From Microbacterium paraoxydans (lineage in GTDB: Bacteria > Actinomycetota > Actinomycetes > Actinomycetales > Microbacteriaceae), in the NCBI RefSeq assembly GCF_020524545.1, contig NZ_JAIVLG010000001.1, positions 372,001 through 436,000 of the forward strand: a stretch of 64,000 nt of DNA, in the 5' to 3' direction. The notes beneath the pieces were generated by a model. It made no database searches, was not told the origin of the DNA, and saw only the letters and a program-made list of their open reading frames with translations. Below, piece by piece: positions 41,833 through 49,599 of this stretch. Numbering within the stretch: the stretch's first letter is position 1; each line of letters starts with the position of its first letter. A program made the translations under genes and the position numbers.

Positions 41833-42543
41833 ATGAAGCTCGCACCGCACCTGCACCGTCTGGGCAACGACATCGTCGCCTCGTACCTCATCGACCTGCC
41901 CGAGGGGATCACACTGATCGACGCGGGACTCCCCGGGCACTGGCACGACCTCCAGCACGAACTCGAGACGATCGGGCGCCCCCTTTCCGAGGTCCGCGGC
42001 CTCGTCCTCACCCACGGCGACAGCGACCACATCGGGTTCGCCGAGCGGCTGCGCACCGAGGCCGGGGTGCCGGTCTTCATCCACGAGGCCGACAGCCACC
42101 GGGTACGAACCGGCGAGAAGCCCAAGACCGCGATGGGGCCCGCGAGGCTCGGACCGACGCTCGGGTTCTTCGCCTACGGGCTCCGCAAGAACGCGCTGCG
42201 CACACCGCATGTCTCGGTGGTCACCGAGGTGGGTGACGGAGACGTGCTCGATCTGCCCGGAGCGCCGGTCGTCGTCGGGATGCCGGGTCACTCGCCGGGC
42301 AGCATCGCGGTGCACGTCCCGGCCGCGGACGCCGTGTTCGTGGGCGACGCGCTCACGACGAGGCACGTGCTCACCGGTCGCGTGGGCGCACAGCCGGCGC
42401 CCTTCACGGATGAGCCGGACGCCGCGCTCGCCTCCCTCGATCGCCTGGCCGCGGTGTCGGCATCCTGGGTTCTTCCGGGGCACGGCGCCCCGTGGCGAGG
42501 GTCGCCGGCGGACCTGGTCGCCGAGGTGCGGGCCGCGTCCTGA
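41833..42543 (+). CDS. MBL-fold metallo-hydrolase
   Basis: 236 residues of the metallo-beta-lactamase superfamily. The metal motif reads THGDSDHIG (HxDxDH, an Asp in place of the usual second His), a substitution seen in some MBL subgroups; further ligands are in GMPGHSPGS and the C-terminal LPGHGAPW. Role unknown: hydrolysis of lactones, thioesters or phosphodiesters is possible. Controlled by the divergent TetR gene. Confidence 0.88.
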   Translation: MKLAPHLHRLGNDIVASYLIDLPEGITLIDAGLPGHWHDLQHELETIGRPLSEVRGLVLTHGDSDHIGFAERLRTEAGVPVFIHEADSHRVRTGEKPKTAMGPARLGPTLGFFAYGLRKNALRTPHVSVVTEVGDGDVLDLPGAPVVVGMPGHSPGSIAVHVPAADAVFVGDALTTRHVLTGRVGAQPAPFTDEPDAALASLDRLAAVSASWVLPGHGAPWRGSPADLVAEVRAAS

Positions 42544-42552
42544 TCGGCAGAT

Positions 42553-42648
42553 CGGAGTCGGTGACGATTCCCGGAGTCGGTGACGATTCCCGGATCGATC
42601 CGGCCGATTGCTCCGCAGATCGTCATCCGCTCCGCACATCGTCATCCC
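42553..42648. terminator. Terminator with tandemly duplicated arms
   Basis: CGGAGTCGGTGACGATTCC occurs twice in tandem (42553-42571, 42572-42590). Downstream, CTCCGCAGATCGTCATCCG (42611-42629) and CTCCGCACATCGTCATCCC (42630-42648) form a second tandem, partly complementary to the first. Both tandems have a 19-bp period. It lies between convergent genes and includes the last codons of the cysteine hydrolase. Confidence 0.65.
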
Positions 42649-43210
42649 CGGATCGGCCGAGGATCGTGTCGGTGTCGCTCACGGTGATCTGCGGGGGATA
42701 GAGGCCCATCACCTGGAGGGCGGCCTGGTGGTTCTCCGCCGTCGAGCCGGCGCACGCATCCGCAGCGATCGTGACGTGGGCACCCGCATCCGCCGCTGCC
42801 AGTGCGGTCGAGATCACGCAGCAGTCGGTCGAGACGCCCGCCAGCACGACATGGCCTCCGTGGCCCACCACGGTCTCGAGCTCCAGCCCCCACTTGCCGA
42901 AGGTCGGCAGATCGAGCGTCGGGTGCGTGCTCAAGGCGGCTGCCTCCGGGACGAGGGCGAACAACGGATCGCTCGGTGGCTGATCCGCGAACGGCCAGGC
43001 GTCGAAGTACGCACCCCAGGACGTCGTCCGGTCGGCGGTCGGCATCCACCGTGTCACGAGTACCCGGTCGCCGAAGGCCGTCGCGAGGGCGCGGATGCGG
43101 GGCATCGCCTCGGCGAAGAAGGGCGAACCCCAGGCGGAGTCCGGAGCGGCGAAGATGCTCTGGGGATCGATCACCACGAGCCAGGTGTCGTCGAGCGAGC
43201 GCGCGCTCAC
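42623..43210 (-). CDS. Isochorismatase-like cysteine hydrolase
   Basis: 195 residues. The cysteine hydrolase triad is visible: Asp15 in VVIDPQ, Lys106 in TFGKWG and the nucleophile Cys131 in STDCCVISTA, with the cis-peptide before it. The family includes nicotinamidase, ureidoacrylate and N-carbamoyl amide hydrolases. It starts with GTG 43210, overlapping the stop of the NCS1 permease gene (GTGA), so import and hydrolysis of a nucleobase-like or hydantoin-like compound is a reasonable inference. Confidence 0.9.
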   Translation of the reverse strand: MSARSLDDTWLVVIDPQSIFAAPDSAWGSPFFAEAMPRIRALATAFGDRVLVTRWMPTADRTTSWGAYFDAWPFADQPPSDPLFALVPEAAALSTHPTLDLPTFGKWGLELETVVGHGGHVVLAGVSTDCCVISTALAAADAGAHVTIAADACAGSTAENHQAALQVMGLYPPQITVSDTDTILGRSGDDDVRSG

Positions 43211-44649
43211 GCGTTCTCCTGTCGCCGGATCTTCCCGGCCCGGGCGACGTAGGTCACGAGGAACGACAGCACCAGCGCGAAGAACACCCCGAGGTTTGCG
43301 TAGGCCCAGTCCCCGTCCCTGCCGCCGATCAGGAACAGCAGATAGCCCTGCCAGTTGTTCCAGGCGGCATCTTCGGCGAAGTTGTTCACGACCAGCCCCC
43401 ATCCGATCACGCTGGTGACGACCATGGTGCCGATCGAGGTCCAATCCCAGGCGCCGTAGCGGCCACGACCGTCGAACAGGGCGTCCTCGTCGTAGTCCTT
43501 GCGGCGACGCAGGATGTCGGCGATGAGGATGCCCGCCCACGAGGCGAGCGGAACGCCCAGGGTGATCAGGAAGCTCTGGAACGGTCCGAGGAAGTCGTTG
43601 GCGAAGAACACGACGAAGACCGTTCCGATCGTGAGGATCACCCCGTCGATCGCTGCGGCGGACGGACGGGGGATGCGGATGCCGAGGCTGAGGAGGGTCA
43701 GCCCCGAGGAGTAGATGCCCAGCACGGCGCCAGAGACGAGCGCCAGTACGGCGGTGAGCAGGAAAGGAACGAGCACCCAGGTCGGGAGGATCGAGGCGAG
43801 GGCTCCGATCGGGTCGGCCGCGATCGCGTTCATCAGCTCGTCGTTCGACCCGCCGAGCAGCAGACCGAACACGACGAGGATGACCGGTGCCACCGAACCG
43901 CCGATGGTGTTCCACGCCACGATCGCGCCGTCGGAGGCCGTGCGCTTCTGGTACCTCGACCAGTCGGCGGCGATGTTGATCCAGCCGAGCCCGAATCCGG
44001 TCATCACCATCACGAGCGCGCCGATGACCTGGCCGATGCCGCCGTCGGGGCGTGCCAGCACCGTGGCGACATCGATCTCCGGCGCCGCGAGGATGATGTA
44101 GATCACGGTCACGACTCCGGTGATCCACGTCAGCACCGACTGCATCCGCATGATCGTGTGGTAGCCCAGCACGGAGGCCGTGACGATCAGTGCCGCGACG
44201 ATCACGGTCGCGACGACCTTGAGCCCGATGCTGTCGCCGTCGCCACCGAGCTGGGTGATCACGGTCGCGGTGGCGAGCACGGCCATGATCGCGAGGAAGG
44301 TCTCCCAGCCGATCGAGGTCAGCCACGAGACGATGCCGGGAACCTTCTGACCCTGCACGCCGAAGGCCGCGCGGGAGAGCACCATGGTCGGCGCTGACCC
44401 TCGCTTGCCGGCGATCGCGATCAGCCCGCACAGCAGGAACGACACCACGATGCCGATCACCGAGACGAGGGTCGCCTGCCAGAACGAGATGCCGAAGCCC
44501 AGCACGAAGGAGCCGTATGACATCCCGAAGACCGACACGTTCGCCGCGAACCAGGGCCAGAAGAGGTCCCGCGGCTTCGCGGTGCGCTCGGACTCGGGGA
44601 TGATCTCGATGCCTGCGCGCTCGATGAGGGCCGGCTTGATGTCAGTCAT
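43207..44649 (-). CDS. NCS1-family nucleobase/cytosine permease
   Basis: 480 residues with about 12 transmembrane helices. It begins PESERTAKPRDLFWPWFAANVSVFG, the NCS1 N-terminal pattern (purine, cytosine, allantoin, hydantoin or thiamine importers). Na+- or H+-coupled uptake is expected. First gene of the operon with the cysteine hydrolase. The exact substrate cannot be read from the sequence. Confidence 0.92.
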   Translation of the reverse strand: MTDIKPALIERAGIEIIPESERTAKPRDLFWPWFAANVSVFGMSYGSFVLGFGISFWQATLVSVIGIVVSFLLCGLIAIAGKRGSAPTMVLSRAAFGVQGQKVPGIVSWLTSIGWETFLAIMAVLATATVITQLGGDGDSIGLKVVATVIVAALIVTASVLGYHTIMRMQSVLTWITGVVTVIYIILAAPEIDVATVLARPDGGIGQVIGALVMVMTGFGLGWINIAADWSRYQKRTASDGAIVAWNTIGGSVAPVILVVFGLLLGGSNDELMNAIAADPIGALASILPTWVLVPFLLTAVLALVSGAVLGIYSSGLTLLSLGIRIPRPSAAAIDGVILTIGTVFVVFFANDFLGPFQSFLITLGVPLASWAGILIADILRRRKDYDEDALFDGRGRYGAWDWTSIGTMVVTSVIGWGLVVNNFAEDAAWNNWQGYLLFLIGGRDGDWAYANLGVFFALVLSFLVTYVARAGKIRRQENA

Positions 44650-44712
44650 GCTGACATCCTGGCACTGCGGAGATGCCGCCGGGGGACTTTCGCCGACGCC
44701 GGAGGCGAAGGA

Positions 44713-45996
44713 TCAGCCGGCGAAGAACGTCTGCGCGACGCGGCTGAGGTTATGGAGATCGGAGACCCCGGCGAGCTCGCGGGCGGAGTGCATCGAGAGG
44801 ATCGGGATGCCGACGTCCACCGTGCGGATACCGAGACGGGTCGCGGTGATGGGGCCGATCGTCGAGCCGCACGGCACGCTGTTGTTCGACACGAACTCCT
44901 GGGCCGTCACGCCCGCCCGCTCGCACCACGACAGCCACGAGGCCGTGCCGACGGCATCCGTCGCGTATCGCTGGTTGGCGTTGAGCTTCAGGATGGGCCC
45001 CGAGCCGAGCACCGGCTGTACGACGGGGTCGTGCTTGGCGGCGTAGTTGGGGTGCACCGAGTGTCCGACATCGCTGGACAGGCACCACGACGACGCATAC
45101 GCTCGGCGCCGCTCGGAGGCATCGGCGCCGAGCCCGGCGTACAGGCGTTCGAGCACGTCCTCCAGGAACGGACCTGCCGCACCGGAGCGCGACTCGGAGC
45201 CGAGCTCTTCGTGGTCGAAGGCGGCGAGCACGGCGATGGGTCCTCCGGCCTTCGGGTCATGCGTCGCGAGCGCCTCCACCCCGGCGTGCACCGAAGCGAG
45301 GTCGTCCAGACGGCCGGAGGCGAAGAACGCCCTGTCCTTGCCGAACACGGCGCCGCGCGCGCCGTCGGCGATCACGACGTCGTACCCGCGGATGTCGGTG
45401 GCCGCCACCGCGGCGGAGTCTGCGAGCTCGGCGAGGATGTCGGCTTCACTCGCGTCGCCCAGACCCCACACCGGCTGCGTCTCTACCTGCTTGTCGAGCG
45501 CGAGCCCGTTGTTGACGCCGCGGTCGAGGTGGATCGCGAGCTGCGGCAGGCGCAGGAGGGGGCCGGTGTCGGCGAGTACGACGCGTCCGTCCGCGAGGGC
45601 CAGGCGCCCGGCGAGGCGCAGCTCCCGGTCGAGCCAGGAATTGAGGAGGGGACCGCCGTACACCTCGACCGCGGCCTGCAGCCAGCCGCGTGACCCCGTG
45701 GTCGGCTGCGGCTTGAGCTTGAAGCCGGGGGAGTCGGTGTGGGCGCCGAAGATCTGCACGGGGGTCGTCGCCGTGGCATCCGCGGGCACCGTCCAGGCGA
45801 TCGCTGCGCCGTCGCGCACCACCACATACCGCCCGCCTGCGGACGCCGCCCAGGAATCCTCCTCGCGGAGCCGGGTGAACCCCGCACTCTCGAGTCGTCG
45901 AGCGACTTCCGCCGCCGCGTGATAGCTCGACGGCGAAGCGGCGACGAAGTCGGCGAGATCCTCGGCGTGGGCGAGCGCGGCGGGGGTGACAGGCAT
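44713..45996 (-). CDS. apeB: M18 family aminopeptidase
   Basis: 427 residues. Cytosolic metallo-aminopeptidase removing N-terminal acidic and other residues. Metal ligands are in FGAHTDSPGF (HxD), FDHEELGSES (catalytic Glu pair), and SSDVGHSVHPNY near the C-terminal half, with the final HSARE. ATG 45996 is preceded by AGGAAGG at suitable distance. It is divergent from the riboswitch-controlled EamA gene. Confidence 0.93.
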   Translation of the reverse strand: MPVTPAALAHAEDLADFVAASPSSYHAAAEVARRLESAGFTRLREEDSWAASAGGRYVVVRDGAAIAWTVPADATATTPVQIFGAHTDSPGFKLKPQPTTGSRGWLQAAVEVYGGPLLNSWLDRELRLAGRLALADGRVVLADTGPLLRLPQLAIHLDRGVNNGLALDKQVETQPVWGLGDASEADILAELADSAAVAATDIRGYDVVIADGARGAVFGKDRAFFASGRLDDLASVHAGVEALATHDPKAGGPIAVLAAFDHEELGSESRSGAAGPFLEDVLERLYAGLGADASERRRAYASSWCLSSDVGHSVHPNYAAKHDPVVQPVLGSGPILKLNANQRYATDAVGTASWLSWCERAGVTAQEFVSNNSVPCGSTIGPITATRLGIRTVDVGIPILSMHSARELAGVSDLHNLSRVAQTFFAG

Positions 45997-46108
45997 GTCG
46001 TGACCTTCCTTCGAGTGTGCGGTCCTTCGAGCGTAGTCCGGGGTCTCGCTTCGGGTCCGCGTCGAGCGGGGCGCCTCGGTGTTTCCCCGGTGTTCACCAC
46101 GGCACGGT

Positions 46109-46262
46109 AGGGTCATCCTCGATAGCGCCTAGGGTTCCGGGGTTCGCCCGTCTGGTCCGAGCGGCGCCACGGCGCTCCTCCGCAGGAGAGCCGTCATCTG
46201 ACAGGACAAAAGCCCGGAGGACCCTGTTCGTCGCGCCGTGCGCCGGACGGAAGGGTCCCGTC
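46109..46262 (+). promoter_or_regulatory. ykkC-family (guanidine-I-like) riboswitch with translational expression platform
   Basis: Conserved blocks CTAGGGTTCCGG (46129-46140), GTCTGGTCCGAGCGG (46150-46164) and GGACAAAAGCCCGGAGGA (46204-46221) appear in ykkC/guanidine-I order and spacing. P1 pairs AGGGT (46109-46113) with ACCCT (46221-46225) and CCTC (46117-46120) with GAGG (46217-46220). The alternative stem GGACCCT (46219-46225) / AGGGTCC (46252-46258) would bury the ribosome site GGAAGGG (46249-46255) before GTG 46263. Ligand binding would free it: an ON switch. The usual ACACGG block is not in its expected place (here GACAGG), so the ligand could be a variant of guanidine. Confidence 0.85.
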
Positions 46263-47126
46263 GTGTCGCCTCTCGCCTTCGTCCTGGTCTTCGGGGCCGC
46301 CATCGCCCACGCGGCGTGGAACATCATCGCGCACGGCATCAGCCGGGCCGGCGCACCTTTTCTGTGGTGGGGTGCCGTGGGCAGCACTCTCGTGTGGGTC
46401 GGCGCCGTGCCGTTCACGGGCGGCCTCGGCGCCGATGAGGGGGGATCGTTCGTCCTCGGGGTCGTGGTCTCGTCGATCCTCCACGTCGGCTACATGGCGG
46501 TCCTGCAGCGCGGGTATCAGCGGGGCAACCTCTCCACCGTCTACGCGACCGCTCGCGGCACGGGGCCCTTCCTCTCGGTGATCGTCGCCGTGCTGCTGCT
46601 CGGGGAGCGCCCGTCGGCGGTCGCGCTCGTCGGCGTCGCGGCGGTGATCGTCGGCGTCGTCGCCGTCGGTCTCGTCGATCGGGGCAGCGGAGCCGGGACA
46701 GGCCGGATCGACCCCGGTATCGTCTTCGGGCTGCTGACGGGTGTCGCGATCGCGGTCTACACGATCTGGGACGCGCATGCGGTGCGCACGTGGAACCTCT
46801 CGCTCGTCGCGTTCATGGTCGGGACCACGCTGCTGCAGGTGCCGTTCTACTCGGTCGCGGTTCGTCGCCGCTGGGGTGCGGTATGGGCGCTCGGACGCAC
46901 CCAGTGGCGCCGCATCCTCGCATTCGGCATCCTGTCTCCGCTGTCGTACATCCTGGTGCTCACGGCGATCCAGATCGCTCCGGTCGCGCTGGTCGCACCG
47001 CTGCGCGAGGTGAGCGTCGTGCTGGTGAGTCTGTTCGGGGTCTTCGTCCTGCGAGAGTCGCATCCAGGATGGCGGATCGCCGCGTCACTCGTGGTGGTCG
47101 GGGGGATCGTCCTGCTCGCGCTCTGA
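46263..47126 (+). CDS. EamA/DMT-family transporter under riboswitch control
   Basis: 287 residues, ten hydrophobic helices in two EamA halves, a drug/metabolite exporter. GTG 46263 is fixed by the GGAAGGG site at 46249-46255, which is part of the riboswitch expression platform. The guanidine-I-like riboswitch predicts export of guanidine, or of the variant ligand. The DMT superfamily also contains the SMR guanidine exporters Gdx, so an EamA member doing the same work would be a new role. Confidence 0.92.
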   Translation: MSPLAFVLVFGAAIAHAAWNIIAHGISRAGAPFLWWGAVGSTLVWVGAVPFTGGLGADEGGSFVLGVVVSSILHVGYMAVLQRGYQRGNLSTVYATARGTGPFLSVIVAVLLLGERPSAVALVGVAAVIVGVVAVGLVDRGSGAGTGRIDPGIVFGLLTGVAIAVYTIWDAHAVRTWNLSLVAFMVGTTLLQVPFYSVAVRRRWGAVWALGRTQWRRILAFGILSPLSYILVLTAIQIAPVALVAPLREVSVVLVSLFGVFVLRESHPGWRIAASLVVVGGIVLLAL

Positions 47127-47234
47127 GCACCGTCGTCCACCGCGGAGGAGTGCATTCCGGCATATCGCGAAATAGCGTCTGAACAGGGCCGTTTAGGGCA
47201 TGGAAATGTCAGTGGTCGAGTGTTGGATGAAGGC

Positions 47235-48695
47235 ATGAACCCGCTTCTCGACTCACTCGATCAGGTGGTCGCCGGACTCGATCGAGCGCTGTCCACGGGA
47301 GCCTTGGCGGGTCAGTCGGATTCCGGTCGGATGGAGGCGCTCCACGCCGCAGGAGAAGCGCTGCGGCGCGTGGAGGCGGTGATCCTGGAGACGGTCGCGT
47401 CTGCCGACCAGCGGCTGCCCGAGGTCCACGGATGTCGCTCCATGAACGAGCTGCTGCAGCGGGTGCTCCGACTCGATGCGCCGGGGGCCTCGCGCGTGGT
47501 GAAGGCGGCGTCCGCTGTTCGTCGTGAGGTGTCGTTGTCGTCGGGGGAGCGGCTACCCGCCCGTTACCCGTCGATGCGCACGGCGCTCCTCGACGGTGCG
47601 ATCGGTATCGCCGGGCTTCTCGCGGCGACGGCGCCGATCGAGCAGGCGGGGGACCGCATCGGGGTGGCCGACCGGCTTGCGGCCGATGCGGCGATGGCGG
47701 ACTTCGCGCGCGGCCATCCCGCTGCGGACGCAGATGCCGATGCGGAAGCGGGTGCAGAGAGGGATCCTGCGCCGCCCGCGACGCCGGACGACCTTCGTCA
47801 GTTCGCGCAGGTGCTGGCCATGACCCTCGACCCGGATGGCGCCGAGCCGTCTGACCTCCGGGCGCAGCAGCAGCGGTTCGTGACGGTCGGACGCTTGCGC
47901 GATGGGGTGCACTCGCTGAGGGGCGCTCTGCTGCCAGACGCCGCGGCGCAGCTGGAGCTGATCCTCGACGCGCAGTGCAATCCGAAGACGGGTGGTCCGG
48001 TTCCACCCGGGGTCGTGTTCCGCGACTCGGAGGAGGAAACGCTGGATGGTGAGTCGTGGAACACGGATCCGCGTCACGTGATCGATCCCCGCACTGCGGC
48101 GCAGAAGCGCCACGATGCGCTGGTCGCCGCCTTGGGGATCGCAGCGCGCCATGACGAGATGCCCGCATTGGGCGGTGCCGCGCCGACTCTGGTCGTGCAG
48201 ATGGAGGCCGAAGGCGTCGCGACTGGCGCGGGGTGGGCCACCATCCCGAGCTCGCAGGCTCCGGTGCCTCTCGCCGTGGCGGCGCAGGTCGCGTGCGCGG
48301 GCGCGATTCAGCGCGTCCTCACTGACGAGGGACGGATCATCGGCGTGACGGTGACCGATCGAGTCTTCACCGTGCATCAACGACGGGCGATCGTCGCCCG
48401 AGACGGTGAGTGCGTGATTCCGGGGTGCCATGTCCCCGCCACCTGGTGCGAGATCCACCACGTGATCGAGCACGCCCGAGGCGGGCCGACCCATACCGAC
48501 AACGGCGTGCCGTTGTGCTGGTGGCATCATCGATCGCTGGACAGCTCCGGATGGGAGATCCGGATGAGCGAGGGACTCCCGCAGATCCGCGGCCCCGCCT
48601 GGTGGGATCCCACACGCCGCTGGCGTACCCCGCACCGTTCGATTCGGTCTCGCGCTGGTCGGAGTCGCGGGGAGCGGGTTCTCTGCGGAGGGTGA
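47235..48695 (+). CDS. DUF222/HNH endonuclease-domain protein
   Basis: 486 residues. The N-terminal DUF222 helical domain (about 15-330) is followed by a C-terminal HNH nuclease domain: RDGECVIPGCHVPATWCEIHHVIEHARGGPTHTDNGVPLCWWHHR, with zinc cysteines and the HH catalytic pair. Such proteins are abundant in Microbacteriaceae and related actinobacteria; function unproven, possibly mobile or DNA-degrading. Start is ambiguous: GTG 47220 is in frame upstream, and neither has an ideal ribosome binding site. Confidence 0.9.
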   Translation: MNPLLDSLDQVVAGLDRALSTGALAGQSDSGRMEALHAAGEALRRVEAVILETVASADQRLPEVHGCRSMNELLQRVLRLDAPGASRVVKAASAVRREVSLSSGERLPARYPSMRTALLDGAIGIAGLLAATAPIEQAGDRIGVADRLAADAAMADFARGHPAADADADAEAGAERDPAPPATPDDLRQFAQVLAMTLDPDGAEPSDLRAQQQRFVTVGRLRDGVHSLRGALLPDAAAQLELILDAQCNPKTGGPVPPGVVFRDSEEETLDGESWNTDPRHVIDPRTAAQKRHDALVAALGIAARHDEMPALGGAAPTLVVQMEAEGVATGAGWATIPSSQAPVPLAVAAQVACAGAIQRVLTDEGRIIGVTVTDRVFTVHQRRAIVARDGECVIPGCHVPATWCEIHHVIEHARGGPTHTDNGVPLCWWHHRSLDSSGWEIRMSEGLPQIRGPAWWDPTRRWRTPHRSIRSRAGRSRGERVLCGG

Positions 48696-48707
48696 GTCTC
48701 CGCAGAG
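48681..48707. terminator. Hairpin terminator between HNH gene and response regulator gene
   Basis: CTCTGCGGAG (48681-48690) and CTCCGCAGAG (48698-48707) form a perfect 10-bp stem with a 7-nt loop between convergent genes, overlapping the HNH stop. Confidence 0.75.
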
Positions 48708-48715
48708 GGTGATTC

Positions 48716-49372
48716 TCAGCGGAAGGTAACGAGGCCGGCGTGCGCAGCCGTGACCAGGATCTGCACCCGGTCGCGCAGGTGCCATTTCGACATCATGCGC
48801 CCGAGGTGGGCCTTCACCGTGCCCTCGGAGACGATCAGCGCTTTGGCGATCTCGGCGTTCGACATGCCTTTCGCGAGGCACTGGAGCACCTCCGCCTCAC
48901 GCTCGGTCAGAGGCTCGAGCGCATCCACTTCGGAGGTCGCCGGAGTGGACTCACGGACGTGCTTGATGAGCATCGAGGCGATCCGCGGTGACAGCGAGCT
49001 CGCGCCGCTGTAGACCTCGCGCACGCCGATGACGATCTCCTCGGCGCTGGAGTCCTTGAGCATATAGCCGGAGGCGCCCGCGCTCAGCATGGGCAGGACA
49101 GTGTCGCTGCCGTCCAGTGTCGTCACGGCGAGCACTCGAACGTGAGGCCAGCGTTCGGCGATCACGCCCGTCGCCTCGATGCCGTCCATCTCGGGCATCT
49201 GCACATCCATCATCACGACGTCGGGCTGCTCGCGCTCGACGGTCGCGATCGCCTCGAGCCCGTCCTCCGCCTGGGCGATGACCGTGATCTCGGGGTCACG
49301 GGAGACGAAGTGGGACAGCGCCGAGCGGACCAGGGGATCGTCGTCGACGATCAGGACACGGATTTCCTGCAT
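48716..49372 (-). CDS. LuxR/NarL-type response regulator
   Basis: 218 residues. Receiver domain with phospho-acceptor Asp56 in VVMMDVQMP, acidic cluster DDD near residue 11 and Lys in MLKDSS; C-terminal LuxR HTH LTEREAEVLQCLAKGMSNAEI. Leaderless-spaced -10 TAGGCT precedes the ATG. It is divergent from the histidine kinase, an arrangement unlike the usual tandem pair, with a 227-bp intergenic region holding a possible small ORF. Confidence 0.93.
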   Translation of the reverse strand: MQEIRVLIVDDDPLVRSALSHFVSRDPEITVIAQAEDGLEAIATVEREQPDVVMMDVQMPEMDGIEATGVIAERWPHVRVLAVTTLDGSDTVLPMLSAGASGYMLKDSSAEEIVIGVREVYSGASSLSPRIASMLIKHVRESTPATSEVDALEPLTEREAEVLQCLAKGMSNAEIAKALIVSEGTVKAHLGRMMSKWHLRDRVQILVTAAHAGLVTFR

Positions 49373-49522
49373 AGGGGGAAGCCTAACGGCGTGAGTGGAT
49401 CAACGACGGCATGTAGACCTTTGGCCAAAAAGGTCTGGACTTGAGGCAGATGTGGCCCGCGAGGATCACCGAGAAGATGAATACAGACATCGACGAACGA
49501 CTACATAATGGAGGTGAACGCG

Positions 49523-49570
49523 ATGACTTTCTGGCAGCAGGTTGGCAAGTTTTTTGGTCTCGTCCGCTAG
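49523..49570 (+). CDS. Possible 15-residue peptide gene between regulator and kinase
   Basis: ATG 49523 has a strong GGAGG (49510-49514) 8 nt upstream and reads MTFWQQVGKFFGLVR before TAG. The peptide is amphipathic with aromatic residues spaced for one face of a helix. Third positions are AT-rich, unlike neighbours. An overlapping 38-codon frame 49477-49593 is the competing alternative, ending 7 nt before the kinase. Either could be a signal peptide of the two-component system; neither has homology support. Confidence 0.4.
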   Translation: MTFWQQVGKFFGLVR

Positions 49571-49599
49571 CGTACCTGGCGAATAGGAGATAGTGAAGT

